DNA of 64,000 bases from Shimia sediminis (GCF_003990645.1 NZ_RYZK01000003.1:310001-374000), one strand, 5' to 3'; shown: positions 34,730 to 44,614, numbered from the stretch's first letter. Translations and numbers: made by a program. The notes: generated by a model not told the origin, from the sequence alone.

Positions 34730-35598
34730 TCACGTACCCCCAGCTGCGCACGCGGGCCGAGACCGAGGCTGCGCGCCTGCCGCCCCTCTTGGCGCGGGCC
34801 GAGCATCTGGCCGGCACCGTTTTGCTGGGCGAGCATGGCCGCCGTCGTGCCGGGCTGGGGGATGATTTCTGGCAATACCGCCCGGTTCAGCCGGGGGATT
34901 CCCTGCGCATGATCGACTGGCGGCGCTCGGCCAAGTCTGACGCGCAATTCGTGCGCCAGCGCGAATGGCAGGTGGCGCAATCGGTGATGCTCTGGGTCGA
35001 TCAGTCGGCCTCGATGTCCTTCACTTCGGATGACGAAACCGGAACCAAGGCTGACCGCGCTCGCGTACTGGCTCTGGCGCTGTCGATCCTCCTGATCCGC
35101 GCCGGGGAACGCGTCGGCCTTTCAGGCACCAGCCTGCCACCCCGTCGCGGTGAAGCGCAGATCCTGCGCCTGACCGAGATGCTGTTGAGTGATGAGGCCG
35201 CCGACTATGGCGCGCCCGAGGCCCGCGCCATGCTGCCCCATGCCCGCGCGCTGTTCATCTCCGATTTCCTTGGTGATTTTGCCGAGGTCGAAGCGGCCCT
35301 GTTCAAAGCCGCGGACCGCGACGTACGCGGCGTGGTGTATCAGGTGCTCGACCCGGCAGAAGAGACCTTTCCTTTCCACGGCCGCGCCATTTTTGAAAGC
35401 ATGGGCGGCAGCCTCAGCCACGAAACCCGCAAGGCCTCGGACCTGCGCGACCGTTACCTGGACCGGCTCGCGGAACGCCGCGAACGGCTGCAACTCCTGT
35501 GCCGCACCACCGGTTGGCAATTCAGCAGCCATGATACGGCGCAATCGGCGCAGGCGGCCCTGTTGTGGCTCTATCGGGCGATGGAGCGGCGGCAATGA
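34726..35598 (+). CDS. DUF58 (vWA-like) domain-containing protein
   Basis: The 290-residue protein has the DUF58 core: QPGDSLRMIDWRRSAKSDAQ and a vWA-like MIDAS start VDQSASMSF (Asp-x-Ser-x-Ser). DUF58 proteins regularly partner MoxR ATPases. It starts with GTG at 34726 overlapping the MoxR stop, and its own stop overlaps the next ATG, so translation is coupled throughout. Confidence 0.93.
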   Translation: MITYPQLRTRAETEAARLPPLLARAEHLAGTVLLGEHGRRRAGLGDDFWQYRPVQPGDSLRMIDWRRSAKSDAQFVRQREWQVAQSVMLWVDQSASMSFTSDDETGTKADRARVLALALSILLIRAGERVGLSGTSLPPRRGEAQILRLTEMLLSDEAADYGAPEARAMLPHARALFISDFLGDFAEVEAALFKAADRDVRGVVYQVLDPAEETFPFHGRAIFESMGGSLSHETRKASDLRDRYLDRLAERRERLQLLCRTTGWQFSSHDTAQSAQAALLWLYRAMERRQ

Positions 35599-38342
35599 TC
35601 CTTGGGCTTCCCATAGGTTTCGCAGCCCCTTGGGTGCTCGCAGCCCTTGTGGCGCTGCCGATCCTCTGGATCATCCTGCGCGCCATCCCGCCCGCGCCGA
35701 TCCGCCGCCGCTTTCCCGGTGTGGCCCTGCTCTTGGGGTTGCAGGACGAAGATACCGTCACCGACCGCACCCCGTGGTGGCTGCTGCTGCTGCGGGCGCT
35801 GGCCGTGGCGGCAGTGATCGTCGGGCTGGCGGGTCCGATCCTGAATCCGACGGAAAAACCCCAAGGCCAAAGTGACCGCCTGCTTGTGCTGCTGGATGGC
35901 AGCTGGGCCTCGGCCGGTACATGGCCGCGTCAGATGGCCATGGTCGAAGGCCTGCTGGACGAGGCAGATCGCGCCGGGCAGACCGCCGCCGTGGTCAACC
36001 TGAGCGACCCGGGTGAGGTTCTGTTCCAACCGGCCGCCACGTGGAAATCCCGCTTGCCCGGCGTTCTGCCGCAGCCATGGCAGCCCACCCCGGACACGCT
36101 GACCTCTCTGCAGGATGCCCTTGGGGACATAGCCGTTGATACCGTCTGGCTGTCGGACGGCCTCGCGCTCGACGGGCGCGAGACACTGGCCCGCACCTTG
36201 CAGAATCGCGGCACCTTGCGTGTGGTGCAGGACGTCGCGGGCACGCGCGCCATGATGCCGCCCAGTTACGAAAACGGCGTGCTGATCCTGCGCGCTCAAC
36301 GCCCCTTGGCGGGGCTTTCTCGCGACATCGAAATCCACGCCCATGGCCTCGACCCATCCGGCGCGGCCCGTGTGCTGGCGACCATGCCGCTCAGCTTTGA
36401 CGCCGATGCCACCGAAGCCAGCACCGAGGTTGCCCTGCCCGCCGAACTGCGCGCCCGTATCTCTCGGTTCGAGATCGCAGGCGCAGGCACCGCCGGGGCC
36501 GTGTCCCTCTCGGACGACAGCCTGCAACGGCGTGAGATCGCCCTGATCGCAGGCCGTGAAGACCGCGAGGGCCTGCAGCTTTTGTCGCCTCTGCACTACC
36601 TGCGTCAGGCCCTGGTGCCCAATGCCGAGGTGCTCGAAGGCGCGCTCTCGGATGTCCTGCCCGCCAACCCCGATGTTGTGATCCTCGCTGATGTTGCTGT
36701 TCTGGCTCCGGGCGAAGAGGCCGCGCTGATCGACTGGGCCGAGGCTGGTGGCCTGCTGGTGCGTTTTGCCGGTCCGCGCCTTGCGGCCTCGGGACTGTCG
36801 CGCGGTGAAGAGGACCCGCTGATGCCCGTGCGCCTGCGCGCCGGGGGCCGCAGCGTCGGCGGCGCGATGAGCTGGGGAGAGCCCAAGACCCTTGCCCCCT
36901 TTGCCGAAACCAGCCCGTTCTTTGGCCTGTCGGTGCCGGACGAAGTCCGTGTCAGCGCGCAGGTCGTGGCGCAACCCGATCCGACATTGGCTGACCGTGT
37001 TGTGGCCGAACTCAGCGACGGCACCCCACTGGTGACCCGCAAAGAGTTGGGGCAGGGGCAGGTTGTGCTGTTCCACGTCACCGCCAATGCCGAATGGTCC
37101 GGCCTGCCGCTTTCGGGTCTGTTCATGTCCATGCTGGATCGCCTCGCCATCCTCAGCGCCACCGACGCGCAGGATGAAACCCGCATGACCGGCACCACAT
37201 GGCAGCCGGTGCGTGTGCTGGATGGCTTCGGCCGCCTCACGGACGGGCAGACCCTGCCCGGGGTGCCGGGCGAGGCGCTTGCGACAGCGCCACTTGGCCC
37301 CGATCTGCGCCCCGGTCTCTACCGCGACGAGGCCCGCCTGCTGGCGCGTAACGTGCTGGGCGCCGACGACGTGCTGACCCCGGCCAACTGGCCGCTCGGC
37401 ACCTCGGTCGAAGGTCTCAGCATCACCCCGATCAAGGACCTCTCCGGCTGGTTCCTCGCCGCTGCGCTGGTACTCCTGGCGGTGGATGTTCTGGCGTCGC
37501 TCTTTGTTTCGGGTCGTCTCTGGGGTGCGCGCGTGGCCGCGGTTCTGGCGCTGGGCCTGACCCTGCCGCACGCCGCTGACGCCCAGGAAGACCGCGCCAT
37601 CCTCGACACCCGCGAGGTGGTGCTGGGCCATGTCATCACCGGCGACACAGCGGTGGACGACCTGGCGCATGCGGGCCTTTTGGGCCTGTCCGAAACGCTT
37701 TACTTCCGCACCTCGGTTGAGCCCAGCGAACCCGCCGCCGTGAACCTCGAAACTGACGAGCTGGCGTTCTATCCGCTGCTCTACTGGCCGATCATCCCGA
37801 ACCAGCCCACGCCCTCGTCCGAGGCCTATTCCAAGCTCAACACCTACCTGCGGTCTGGCGGCATGATCCTGTTTGACACCCGCGACGCCGATGTCGCCCG
37901 CTATGGCACTGCCAGCCCCAATGGCCGCAAACTGCAACGTCTTGCCGCCCCTCTGGATATCCCCGGCCTCGAAGTGGTGCCCGATGACCACGTGCTGACC
38001 CGCACCTTTTACCTGCTTCAGGACTTTCCCGGTCGCTACGCCAGCCGCGATGTCTGGGTCGAGGCCGCCCCCGCCGATGCCGTGCGGATCGAAGGCATGC
38101 CCTTTCGCAACCTCAACGATGGCGTCACGCCGATCATCATCGGCGGCAATGACTGGGCCGCCGCGTGGGCCATGGACCGGCGCGGCAACGCGATGGTGCC
38201 CGTCGGACGCGGTCGCGCCGGGGAACGCCAGCGCGAACTGGCTTACCGCTTTGGCGTCAACCTCGTGATGCATGTGCTGACCGGCAACTACAAATCCGAT
38301 CAGGTGCATGTGCCCGCGCTGCTCGACAGGCTGGGCCAATGA
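35595..38342 (+). CDS. DUF4159 protein with N-terminal BatA-like membrane domain
   Basis: The 915-residue protein starts with two membrane helices of the aerotolerance-regulator (BatA) N-terminal type (APWVLAALVALPILWIILRA; WWLLLLRALAVAAVIVGLAG). A degenerate vWA-like stretch follows (VLLDGSWASAGTW), then a large extracytoplasmic region, another helix near residues 620-645, and a C-terminal DUF4159 domain (about 670-915, with LYFRTSVEPSEPA and SGGMILFDTRDAD). The fold is gatase-like, and no enzyme function is known. It overlaps both neighbours by 4 bp. Confidence 0.88.
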   Translation: MILGLPIGFAAPWVLAALVALPILWIILRAIPPAPIRRRFPGVALLLGLQDEDTVTDRTPWWLLLLRALAVAAVIVGLAGPILNPTEKPQGQSDRLLVLLDGSWASAGTWPRQMAMVEGLLDEADRAGQTAAVVNLSDPGEVLFQPAATWKSRLPGVLPQPWQPTPDTLTSLQDALGDIAVDTVWLSDGLALDGRETLARTLQNRGTLRVVQDVAGTRAMMPPSYENGVLILRAQRPLAGLSRDIEIHAHGLDPSGAARVLATMPLSFDADATEASTEVALPAELRARISRFEIAGAGTAGAVSLSDDSLQRREIALIAGREDREGLQLLSPLHYLRQALVPNAEVLEGALSDVLPANPDVVILADVAVLAPGEEAALIDWAEAGGLLVRFAGPRLAASGLSRGEEDPLMPVRLRAGGRSVGGAMSWGEPKTLAPFAETSPFFGLSVPDEVRVSAQVVAQPDPTLADRVVAELSDGTPLVTRKELGQGQVVLFHVTANAEWSGLPLSGLFMSMLDRLAILSATDAQDETRMTGTTWQPVRVLDGFGRLTDGQTLPGVPGEALATAPLGPDLRPGLYRDEARLLARNVLGADDVLTPANWPLGTSVEGLSITPIKDLSGWFLAAALVLLAVDVLASLFVSGRLWGARVAAVLALGLTLPHAADAQEDRAILDTREVVLGHVITGDTAVDDLAHAGLLGLSETLYFRTSVEPSEPAAVNLETDELAFYPLLYWPIIPNQPTPSSEAYSKLNTYLRSGGMILFDTRDADVARYGTASPNGRKLQRLAAPLDIPGLEVVPDDHVLTRTFYLLQDFPGRYASRDVWVEAAPADAVRIEGMPFRNLNDGVTPIIIGGNDWAAAWAMDRRGNAMVPVGRGRAGERQRELAYRFGVNLVMHVLTGNYKSDQVHVPALLDRLGQ

Positions 38343-40381
38343 CCGGACTGGTGCTGTTTGATCCGCTTCTGCCCCTCTGGGTGATCGCCGTGCTCGGCGG
38401 GCTGACCCTTGTTGCCGTGGCCTATGCCTGGTGGCGGGGCCTTGCCGGGTGGTCCCTGCGCTTTCTCGCCATGGCCGTGGTGCTGGCGGCGCTCTCCGGT
38501 CCTGTCCTGCAACGGGAAAACCGCGCGCCTTTGACCGACATCGTGCTGATGCTTGTCGACCAGAGCGCCAGTCAGGAACTTGGCGACCGCCCGGACCTGA
38601 CCGAAGCCGCCGCCGAGGCCCTGCAATCCCGCCTTGCGGGCCGTCAGAACACCGAAGTGCGCCGCATCGACGTGCCCGATGGCGCGGGCAATGCGGGCAC
38701 CGAGATGATGCGCGCCCTTTCCGAGGCGCTCGCCCAGGAACCCCGTGGCCGCATCGCGGGCATCCTCGCCCTCAGCGATGGCCGGGTGCACGACATGGAG
38801 CGTCTGCCACCTTTGCCCGCACCGATGCACCTCTTGCACACGGGCCGCGCTGCCGATTGGGACCGTCGCCTGATCATCACCGGTGCCCCGGCCTTTGCCA
38901 TCCTTGGCGAACCCGTGACCCTGACCCTGCGCATCGAGGACAGCGGCGCCGTGCCCGCCAACGGTGGCCGCGCCCCCATCGACATCTCGATCGACGGAGA
39001 CGCCCCGCAATCCTTCATGGTGCCCATCGGGCAGGACATCGAAATGCCGGTGACCCTGCCACATGGCGGGCGCAACGTGATCCAGTTCACCGTGCCCGCG
39101 GCTGCTGATGAGCTCACCGACCGCAACAATGCGGCGCTGGTGCAGATCAACGGCGTACGCGACCGATTGCGCGTGCTTCTGGTCAGTGGCGAGCCGCATC
39201 CCGGAGGCCGCACATGGCGCAACCTGCTGAAATCCGACGCCTCCGTTGATCTCGTGCATTTCACCATCCTGCGCCCGCCCGAAAAACAGGACGGCGTGCC
39301 GGTCAGCGAACTCTCGCTGATCGCCTTTCCCACCCGTGAATTGTTCATGGAGAAGATCGAGGATTTCGACCTCATCATCTTTGACCGCTACCAACGGCGC
39401 GGCATCCTGCCCTCGCTCTATCTCGACAATGTCGCGCAGTATGTGCGCGGCGGCGGTGCCGTGCTGGTCAACGCCGGTCCCGATTTCGCCAGCGCCGACA
39501 GCATCTACCGCTCGCCCCTGTCCGAGATCCTGCCCGCCGCACCCACGGCCCGCGTGATCGACCGCGCCTATACCCCCGAAGTCACCGAGCTGGGCCAGCG
39601 CCACCCGGTCACCGCCAACCTGCCACAGCAAGAGACCTGGGGCCGCTGGCTGCGCCAGATCGAAGTGGAAACCGAAGAGGGCGACGTGGTGATGAGCGGC
39701 CACGCAGGTCTGCCCCTGCTGGTACTGGACCGCGTGGAAGAGGGTCGCGTGGCGCTGATCTCCTCGGATCAGGCCTGGCTCTGGGCGCGCGGCTACGAAG
39801 GCGGCGGTCCGCAACTGGAACTGCTGCGCCGTCTGGCCCATTGGATGATGGGCGAGCCGGAACTGGAAGAAGAGGCGCTCTGGGCCGAGGCCAACGGCCA
39901 GACCATGCGCGTGATCCGCCGCTCACTGGCCGAAGAAGTAGGCGAACTCACCATCACCACGCCGTCCGGCGGCACCGTCACCCTGCCCATGGACGAGGTC
40001 CGCCCGGGCCACTTCGAGGCACGCTATGCCGGCCCGACCATCGGCCTCTACCGGCTCACCAATGGGGACCATGAGGCGGTGATCGGTCTCGGCCCCGCGG
40101 CGCCGAAAGAGTTCGAGCAAACCATCGCCACCGACACCGTGCTGGCCCCGGCGCTCGACGCCCAACGCGGCGGCAGCTTTGCCCTGGAACAGGGCCTGCC
40201 CGCGATCCGCTCGGTGCGCGAGGGCCGACCCGCCGCAGGCAACGGCTGGCTCGGCCTGACGCCGCGTGGTGCCTTTGAGGTCCGCGATGTCGCCCGCACC
40301 CCAATTCTGCCACCCTGGCTGGTACTGATCATGACCGCCGCGCTTATTCTCGGCGGATGGCTCAGGGAAGGACGCCGTTAA
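38339..40381 (+). CDS. Membrane protein with vWA-like and glutamine-amidotransferase-like regions
   Basis: The 680-residue protein has membrane helices at both ends (about 8-60 and 655-675). Near residue 75 lies LMLVDQSASQEL, a vWA MIDAS-like sequence. The middle (about 320-440) resembles a class I glutamine amidotransferase fold (FDLIIFDRYQRRGILPSL; YVRGGGAVLVNAGPDF) but shows no nucleophile Cys, so it is probably not an amidotransferase. It ends the MoxR operon, starting at ATG 38339 inside the previous stop. Longer frames upstream are rejected. Confidence 0.87.
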   Translation: MTGLVLFDPLLPLWVIAVLGGLTLVAVAYAWWRGLAGWSLRFLAMAVVLAALSGPVLQRENRAPLTDIVLMLVDQSASQELGDRPDLTEAAAEALQSRLAGRQNTEVRRIDVPDGAGNAGTEMMRALSEALAQEPRGRIAGILALSDGRVHDMERLPPLPAPMHLLHTGRAADWDRRLIITGAPAFAILGEPVTLTLRIEDSGAVPANGGRAPIDISIDGDAPQSFMVPIGQDIEMPVTLPHGGRNVIQFTVPAAADELTDRNNAALVQINGVRDRLRVLLVSGEPHPGGRTWRNLLKSDASVDLVHFTILRPPEKQDGVPVSELSLIAFPTRELFMEKIEDFDLIIFDRYQRRGILPSLYLDNVAQYVRGGGAVLVNAGPDFASADSIYRSPLSEILPAAPTARVIDRAYTPEVTELGQRHPVTANLPQQETWGRWLRQIEVETEEGDVVMSGHAGLPLLVLDRVEEGRVALISSDQAWLWARGYEGGGPQLELLRRLAHWMMGEPELEEEALWAEANGQTMRVIRRSLAEEVGELTITTPSGGTVTLPMDEVRPGHFEARYAGPTIGLYRLTNGDHEAVIGLGPAAPKEFEQTIATDTVLAPALDAQRGGSFALEQGLPAIRSVREGRPAAGNGWLGLTPRGAFEVRDVARTPILPPWLVLIMTAALILGGWLREGRR

Positions 40382-40384
40382 CCC

Positions 40385-40413
40385 CTTCTTTTGGCCAAAA
40401 ATATCCCGGGGGG
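40385..40413 (+). repeat. Intergenic repeat, TTGGCCAAAAATATCCC family, copy 2
   Basis: This copy begins 3 bp after the stop of the membrane protein gene and is identical over 29 bp to that at 19670-19698. Its position directly behind an operon suggests a role at the RNA 3' end. Confidence 0.8.
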
Positions 40414-40414
40414 T

Positions 40415-40467
40415 CCGGGGGGCTGGCCCCCCGGCTACCAGTGCGGTCCGGGGGGCTGGTCCCCCGG
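40415..40467 (+). terminator. Two tandem G-run/C-run hairpins behind the MoxR operon
   Basis: CCGGGGGG-CTGG-CCCCCCGG forms a hairpin at 40415-40434; a close copy with loop CTGGT lies at 40448-40467, and a partial third (GGTCCGGGGCGG) begins near 40480. The repeated unit starts TGCGGTCCGGGG. They probably end or protect the MoxR operon transcript before gpmI, though no T-run follows. Confidence 0.6.
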
Positions 40468-40602
40468 GGGCAATACTGCGGTCCGGGGCGGTGGTTCGCC
40501 AGTCTCGCCAAGCGGCAATTCGCTCCAGAACCCAGAAAACCGGTTCACCCCTGACACGCAGCGCGTTAGAACGCGCTTAAACCGCAATTGGAGCCACCTG
40601 CC

Positions 40603-42123
40603 ATGACCACGCCGAAACCCGTTGTCCTCTGTATTCTCGATGGATGGGGCATCAGCGACAGGACCGAGGCCAATGCACCCGCCCTTGCCAACACCCCGGC
40701 CTTTGACGCGATGATGGCGACCTGCCCCAATGCCACGCTGATCACCCACGGACCCGATGTCGGCTTGCCGTCCGGGCAGATGGGCAACTCGGAAGTGGGC
40801 CACACCAATATCGGCGCGGGTCGCGTGGTGGCCATGGACCTTGGCCAGATCGACCTCGCCATCGAAGACGGGTCCTTTTTTGATAACGCAGCCCTCAACG
40901 CCTTCACCGCGAAGCTGAAAGAGACCGGCGGCACCGCACACCTGATGGGCATGATCTCGGACGGCGGCGTACACGGTCACATCGAGCATATCCTCGCCGC
41001 GGCCAAGGCGGTGACCGACGCGGGCGTGCCCGTGGCGCTGCACGCCATCACAGATGGCCGCGACGTGGCCCCGAAATCCGCCTTTACCTATCTCGAAACC
41101 CTGTCCGAACGCCTGCCGGAAAACGCCCGCATCGCCACGCTGTCGGGCCGCTATTTTGCCATGGACCGCGACAACCGCTGGGAACGCGTGTCCGAGGCCT
41201 ATAACGCCTGGATCAAGGGCGAAGGCACCCACTCAGACGATGCCCACGCCGCCGTGTCCAACGCCTATAACCGCTCGGAAAGTGACGAGTTCATCACGCC
41301 GACCGTACTGGGCGACTACACGGGGGCCGGGGAGGATGACGGGTTTTTCTGTCTCAACTTCCGCGCCGACCGGGCCCGCGAAATCCTGGCCGCCATCGGC
41401 AAGCCCGGCTTTGACGCCTTTGACACCGGCCCGCGCCCGGCATGGGCCGCGCTCCTGGGCATGGTCGACTATTCCGAGGACCACAACAGCTACATGACCA
41501 CCTGCTACCCCAAGCAAGAGATCGTCAACACGCTGGGCGAATGGGTCGCCAAACAGGGCCTGCGCCAGTTCCACCTGGCCGAGACCGAGAAATACCCCCA
41601 CGTGACGTTTTTCCTGAACGGTGGCAAAGAACAGCCCGAGCAAGGTGAGGACCGTTACATGGCCGCCTCGCCCAAGGTCGCGACCTATGACCTGCAACCG
41701 GAAATGTCCGCCGCAGAAGTCACCGAGCAGTTTGTCGGAGCGATCGAGGCGGGCTATGACCTCATCGTCACCAATTACGCCAACCCCGATATGGTCGGCC
41801 ACACCGGGGACCTGAACGCCGCCATGCGCGCCTGCGAAGCGGTGGATCAGGGGCTGGCGGCGGTGTCCGAGGCCTTGACCAATGCGGGCGGCGCGATGAT
41901 TGTGACCGCAGATCACGGCAATTGCGAAGTGATGGTTGACCCTGTGACCGGCGGGCCGCACACGGCCCATACCACCAACCTGGTGCCGGTTATCCTGGTG
42001 AACGGCCCCAAAGGCGCCACGATGCGCGCCGGTCGTCTGGCTGACCTTGCGCCGTCGTTGCTGGATCTGATGGGGCTGGAACAACCGGCTGAAATGACCG
42101 GAGAAAGCCTGATAACACGATGA
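40603..42123 (+). CDS. gpmI: 2,3-bisphosphoglycerate-independent phosphoglycerate mutase
   Basis: GpmI interconverts 3- and 2-phosphoglycerate in glycolysis using two Mn ions. The 506-residue protein is full length, with the alkaline-phosphatase-like start VVLCILDGWG, catalytic Ser63 in GQMGNSEVGHTNIGAG, ITDGRDVAP, and the metal-site segments NYANPDMVGHTG and TADHGNCE. ATG 40603 follows GGAG; a small hairpin (40560-40577) lies just upstream. It overlaps envC by 4 bp, giving the common alphaproteobacterial gpmI-envC-ctpA order. Confidence 0.97.
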   Translation: MTTPKPVVLCILDGWGISDRTEANAPALANTPAFDAMMATCPNATLITHGPDVGLPSGQMGNSEVGHTNIGAGRVVAMDLGQIDLAIEDGSFFDNAALNAFTAKLKETGGTAHLMGMISDGGVHGHIEHILAAAKAVTDAGVPVALHAITDGRDVAPKSAFTYLETLSERLPENARIATLSGRYFAMDRDNRWERVSEAYNAWIKGEGTHSDDAHAAVSNAYNRSESDEFITPTVLGDYTGAGEDDGFFCLNFRADRAREILAAIGKPGFDAFDTGPRPAWAALLGMVDYSEDHNSYMTTCYPKQEIVNTLGEWVAKQGLRQFHLAETEKYPHVTFFLNGGKEQPEQGEDRYMAASPKVATYDLQPEMSAAEVTEQFVGAIEAGYDLIVTNYANPDMVGHTGDLNAAMRACEAVDQGLAAVSEALTNAGGAMIVTADHGNCEVMVDPVTGGPHTAHTTNLVPVILVNGPKGATMRAGRLADLAPSLLDLMGLEQPAEMTGESLITR

Positions 42124-43259
42124 AATGGTTTGCGCTTCTGACGCTGGTGGCTTGTGTCGCGGGGATCGCCCGCGCCGAAACCAGTCCGGCTGACGACGCG
42201 ATAGCCGCTGTGCAGCAGCTGGAACAGGCCTCGCTTGCCCTGCAGGACGCCGACAGCGCCCGCGACCGCGTGGCGGCGCTGACCGAGACCGTGCAGGGGT
42301 TCGAGGCCGGGCTGGCCGCCCTGCGCGAAGGCCTGCGCCGAGCCGCCATTCGCGAAGCCCAGATCGGCCGCGAACTGAAAGTGCAGGAAGACGAAATCGC
42401 GAGGCTTCTGGGCGTGTTGCAAAGCATGGGGCAGGGGCCTGCGCCGGTGATGCTCCTGCACCCGTCGGGGCCGACCGGCACCGCGCGCTCGGGCATGATC
42501 CTGGCCGATGTGACGCCCGCGCTGGAACAGCGCGCCGCGCGCCTGCGTCACGATCTGGAAGAGGTCGCCATCCTGCGCGATCTGCAACAAAGCGCGGCGG
42601 AGCAATTGCAAGACGGTCTCACAGGGGTGCAGACCGCCCGCACCGAGCTGGCCCAGGCCATCTCGGATCGCACCGACCTGCCGCTGCGCTTTGCCGATGA
42701 CGCGGTGAAAACCGCGCTGCTGATTGCCTCGACCGAAACACTGGCCGGATTTGCCAGCGGCCTCAGCGATATTCAGACCGACAGTTTCGCGGCGCCCGCC
42801 ACCCAATCGGACATCACCTATCGCATGGGAGAGCTGTCCCTGCCGGTCGAAGCACAGGTGCTGCGCAGCGCCGGTGAAGCCGACGCCGCGGGCATCCGCC
42901 GCCCCGGTCTCGTGCTGGCCACCCGGCCCAATGCGCTGGTGACTTCCCCCACGGCGGCAACGATTCGCTACCGTGGCCCCTTGCTCGACTATGGCAATGT
43001 CATGATCCTCGAACCCCAAGCGGGGCTGATGTTTGTGCTCGCGGGCCTCGAAGTGGTCTATGGTGAGGCCGGTCAGGTCATCCCCGAAGGCTCTCCCATA
43101 GGTCTTATGGGCGGAGAAGACCCGGAAATTGGCTCAATTCTTTCAACAAGCGGTGATGACACTGGAAACACCCGCTCAGAAACGCTCTATATAGAGGTCA
43201 GACAAGGCAAAGATGCGGTCGACCCGGAAATCTGGTTCCGCACAGACAAGGATGGATAG
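42120..43259 (+). CDS. Murein hydrolase activator EnvC-like, M23/LytM domain
   Basis: The 379-residue protein has a signal peptide (FALLTLVACVAGIARAE), a long coiled coil (about 25-205, rich in Ala/Glu/Arg heptads) and a C-terminal LytM domain (about 265-370; RYRGPLLDYGNVMILEPQ, YIEVRQGKDAVDPEIWF). The first zinc-binding His of active M23 peptidases is absent, as in EnvC, so it should activate an amidase at division rather than cut peptidoglycan. It overlaps gpmI and is followed by ctpA after 3 bp. Confidence 0.9.
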   Translation: MKWFALLTLVACVAGIARAETSPADDAIAAVQQLEQASLALQDADSARDRVAALTETVQGFEAGLAALREGLRRAAIREAQIGRELKVQEDEIARLLGVLQSMGQGPAPVMLLHPSGPTGTARSGMILADVTPALEQRAARLRHDLEEVAILRDLQQSAAEQLQDGLTGVQTARTELAQAISDRTDLPLRFADDAVKTALLIASTETLAGFASGLSDIQTDSFAAPATQSDITYRMGELSLPVEAQVLRSAGEADAAGIRRPGLVLATRPNALVTSPTAATIRYRGPLLDYGNVMILEPQAGLMFVLAGLEVVYGEAGQVIPEGSPIGLMGGEDPEIGSILSTSGDDTGNTRSETLYIEVRQGKDAVDPEIWFRTDKDG

Positions 43260-43262
43260 TTG

Positions 43263-44594
43263 ATGAAGAAATTTGTGGCGGCCGCGCTGGGCGGTACCTT
43301 GGCGGGTGTGCTGGTGGCGACACAGGTCGCCGGGCCCCTGCTGGCGCAGGAATCCGCGCGCACATCCAACGTCTACGAACAGCTCGACCTGTTTGGTGAC
43401 ATATTCGAACGCATCCGCGCGCAATATGTCGAGGAAGTCGACGAAGGGGACCTGATCGAGGCCGCCATCAACGGCATGCTGACCTCGTTGGATCCGCACT
43501 CCAGCTACCTCTCGCCTGACGACGCCGAAGACATGCGCGTGCATACGCGGGGCGAATTTGGTGGTCTTGGCATCGAAGTCACCCAGGAAGACGGCTTTGT
43601 CAAAGTGGTCTCGCCGATTGATGGAACCCCGGCGGACACCGCGGGGATCGAGGCCGGGGATTTCATCACCCATGTCGATGGCGAAAGCGTGCTGGGCCTG
43701 ACGCTGGATCAGGCGGTCGAGATGATGCGCGGCCCGGTGGGGTCCGAGATTGTCATCACCGTTGTGCGCGAAGGCGAAGAAGAGCCGTTTGATATCTCGA
43801 TCATCCGTGACACGATCAAGCTGACCGCCGTGCGCTCGCGCACCCAGGGCGACACGGTCATTCTGCGCGTCACCACCTTTAACGATCAGACCACCCCCAA
43901 CCTCGAAGCCGGTTTCAAGAAACAGGTTGAAGAGCTTGGTGGCATGGACAATGTCAACGGCATCGTGCTGGACCTGCGCAACAACCCCGGTGGTTTGCTG
44001 AACCAGGCGATCCAGGTGTCGGACTCGTTCCTTGAAAAGGGCGAGATCGTCTCGACCCGGGGCCGCAACCCCGAGGACGGCGACCGTTTCAATGCCACTC
44101 CGGGCGATCTTGCTGCGGGCAAGCCCATCGTGGTGCTGATCAACGGCGGCTCGGCCTCGGCCTCCGAGATTGTCGCCGGTGCGCTTCAGGATCACCGCCG
44201 CGCCATCGTGGTCGGTACCAAGAGCTTTGGCAAAGGGTCGGTTCAGACCGTGATGCCGCTGCGCGGCAGTGCCGCCATGCGCCTGACCACGGCGCGCTAC
44301 TACACGCCCTCGGGTCGCTCGATCCAGGCGCTGGGCGTCAGCCCGGACATCGTGGTGGAACAGCCCCGCCGCAAACCCGATGACGAGGAAGAGGTAGAAG
44401 GTCGCAAGCTGCGCACCGAGGCCGACCTGCGCGGCAGCCTCAACAATGACAGCCTGAGCGAGGACGAGATCCGCCAGATCGAAGAGGATCGCGCCAAGGC
44501 CGAAGCCGCCGCCCAGCTGCGGGAAGAGGATTATCAGCTGGCCTATGCCATTGATATCCTGAAAGGTTTGTCAGCACTGGGTCCGACAGAGTAA
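43263..44594 (+). CDS. ctpA: S41 family C-terminal processing peptidase
   Basis: This 443-residue periplasmic protease has a signal peptide (to about residue 29), a PDZ domain (about 90-175; RGEFGGLGIEVTQEDGFVKV) and the S41 core. The predicted catalytic pair is Ser299 (GGSASASEIVAGALQD) and Lys324 (SFGKGSVQ), with the 25-residue spacing known from D1 protease and Tsp. It trims C-termini of envelope proteins. ATG 43263 is taken rather than the TTG three bases before. A strong terminator follows. Confidence 0.95.
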   Translation: MKKFVAAALGGTLAGVLVATQVAGPLLAQESARTSNVYEQLDLFGDIFERIRAQYVEEVDEGDLIEAAINGMLTSLDPHSSYLSPDDAEDMRVHTRGEFGGLGIEVTQEDGFVKVVSPIDGTPADTAGIEAGDFITHVDGESVLGLTLDQAVEMMRGPVGSEIVITVVREGEEEPFDISIIRDTIKLTAVRSRTQGDTVILRVTTFNDQTTPNLEAGFKKQVEELGGMDNVNGIVLDLRNNPGGLLNQAIQVSDSFLEKGEIVSTRGRNPEDGDRFNATPGDLAAGKPIVVLINGGSASASEIVAGALQDHRRAIVVGTKSFGKGSVQTVMPLRGSAAMRLTTARYYTPSGRSIQALGVSPDIVVEQPRRKPDDEEEVEGRKLRTEADLRGSLNNDSLSEDEIRQIEEDRAKAEAAAQLREEDYQLAYAIDILKGLSALGPTE

Positions 44595-44614
44595 TCCGGA
44601 CCTCGCGAGATGTG

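Noticed and set aside
35571-38339. Antisense open frame of over 900 codons opposite the DUF4159 gene
   Set aside because: It is the product of high-GC codon bias on the opposite strand; the plus-strand protein has clear domains, helices and overlapping start/stop with neighbours.
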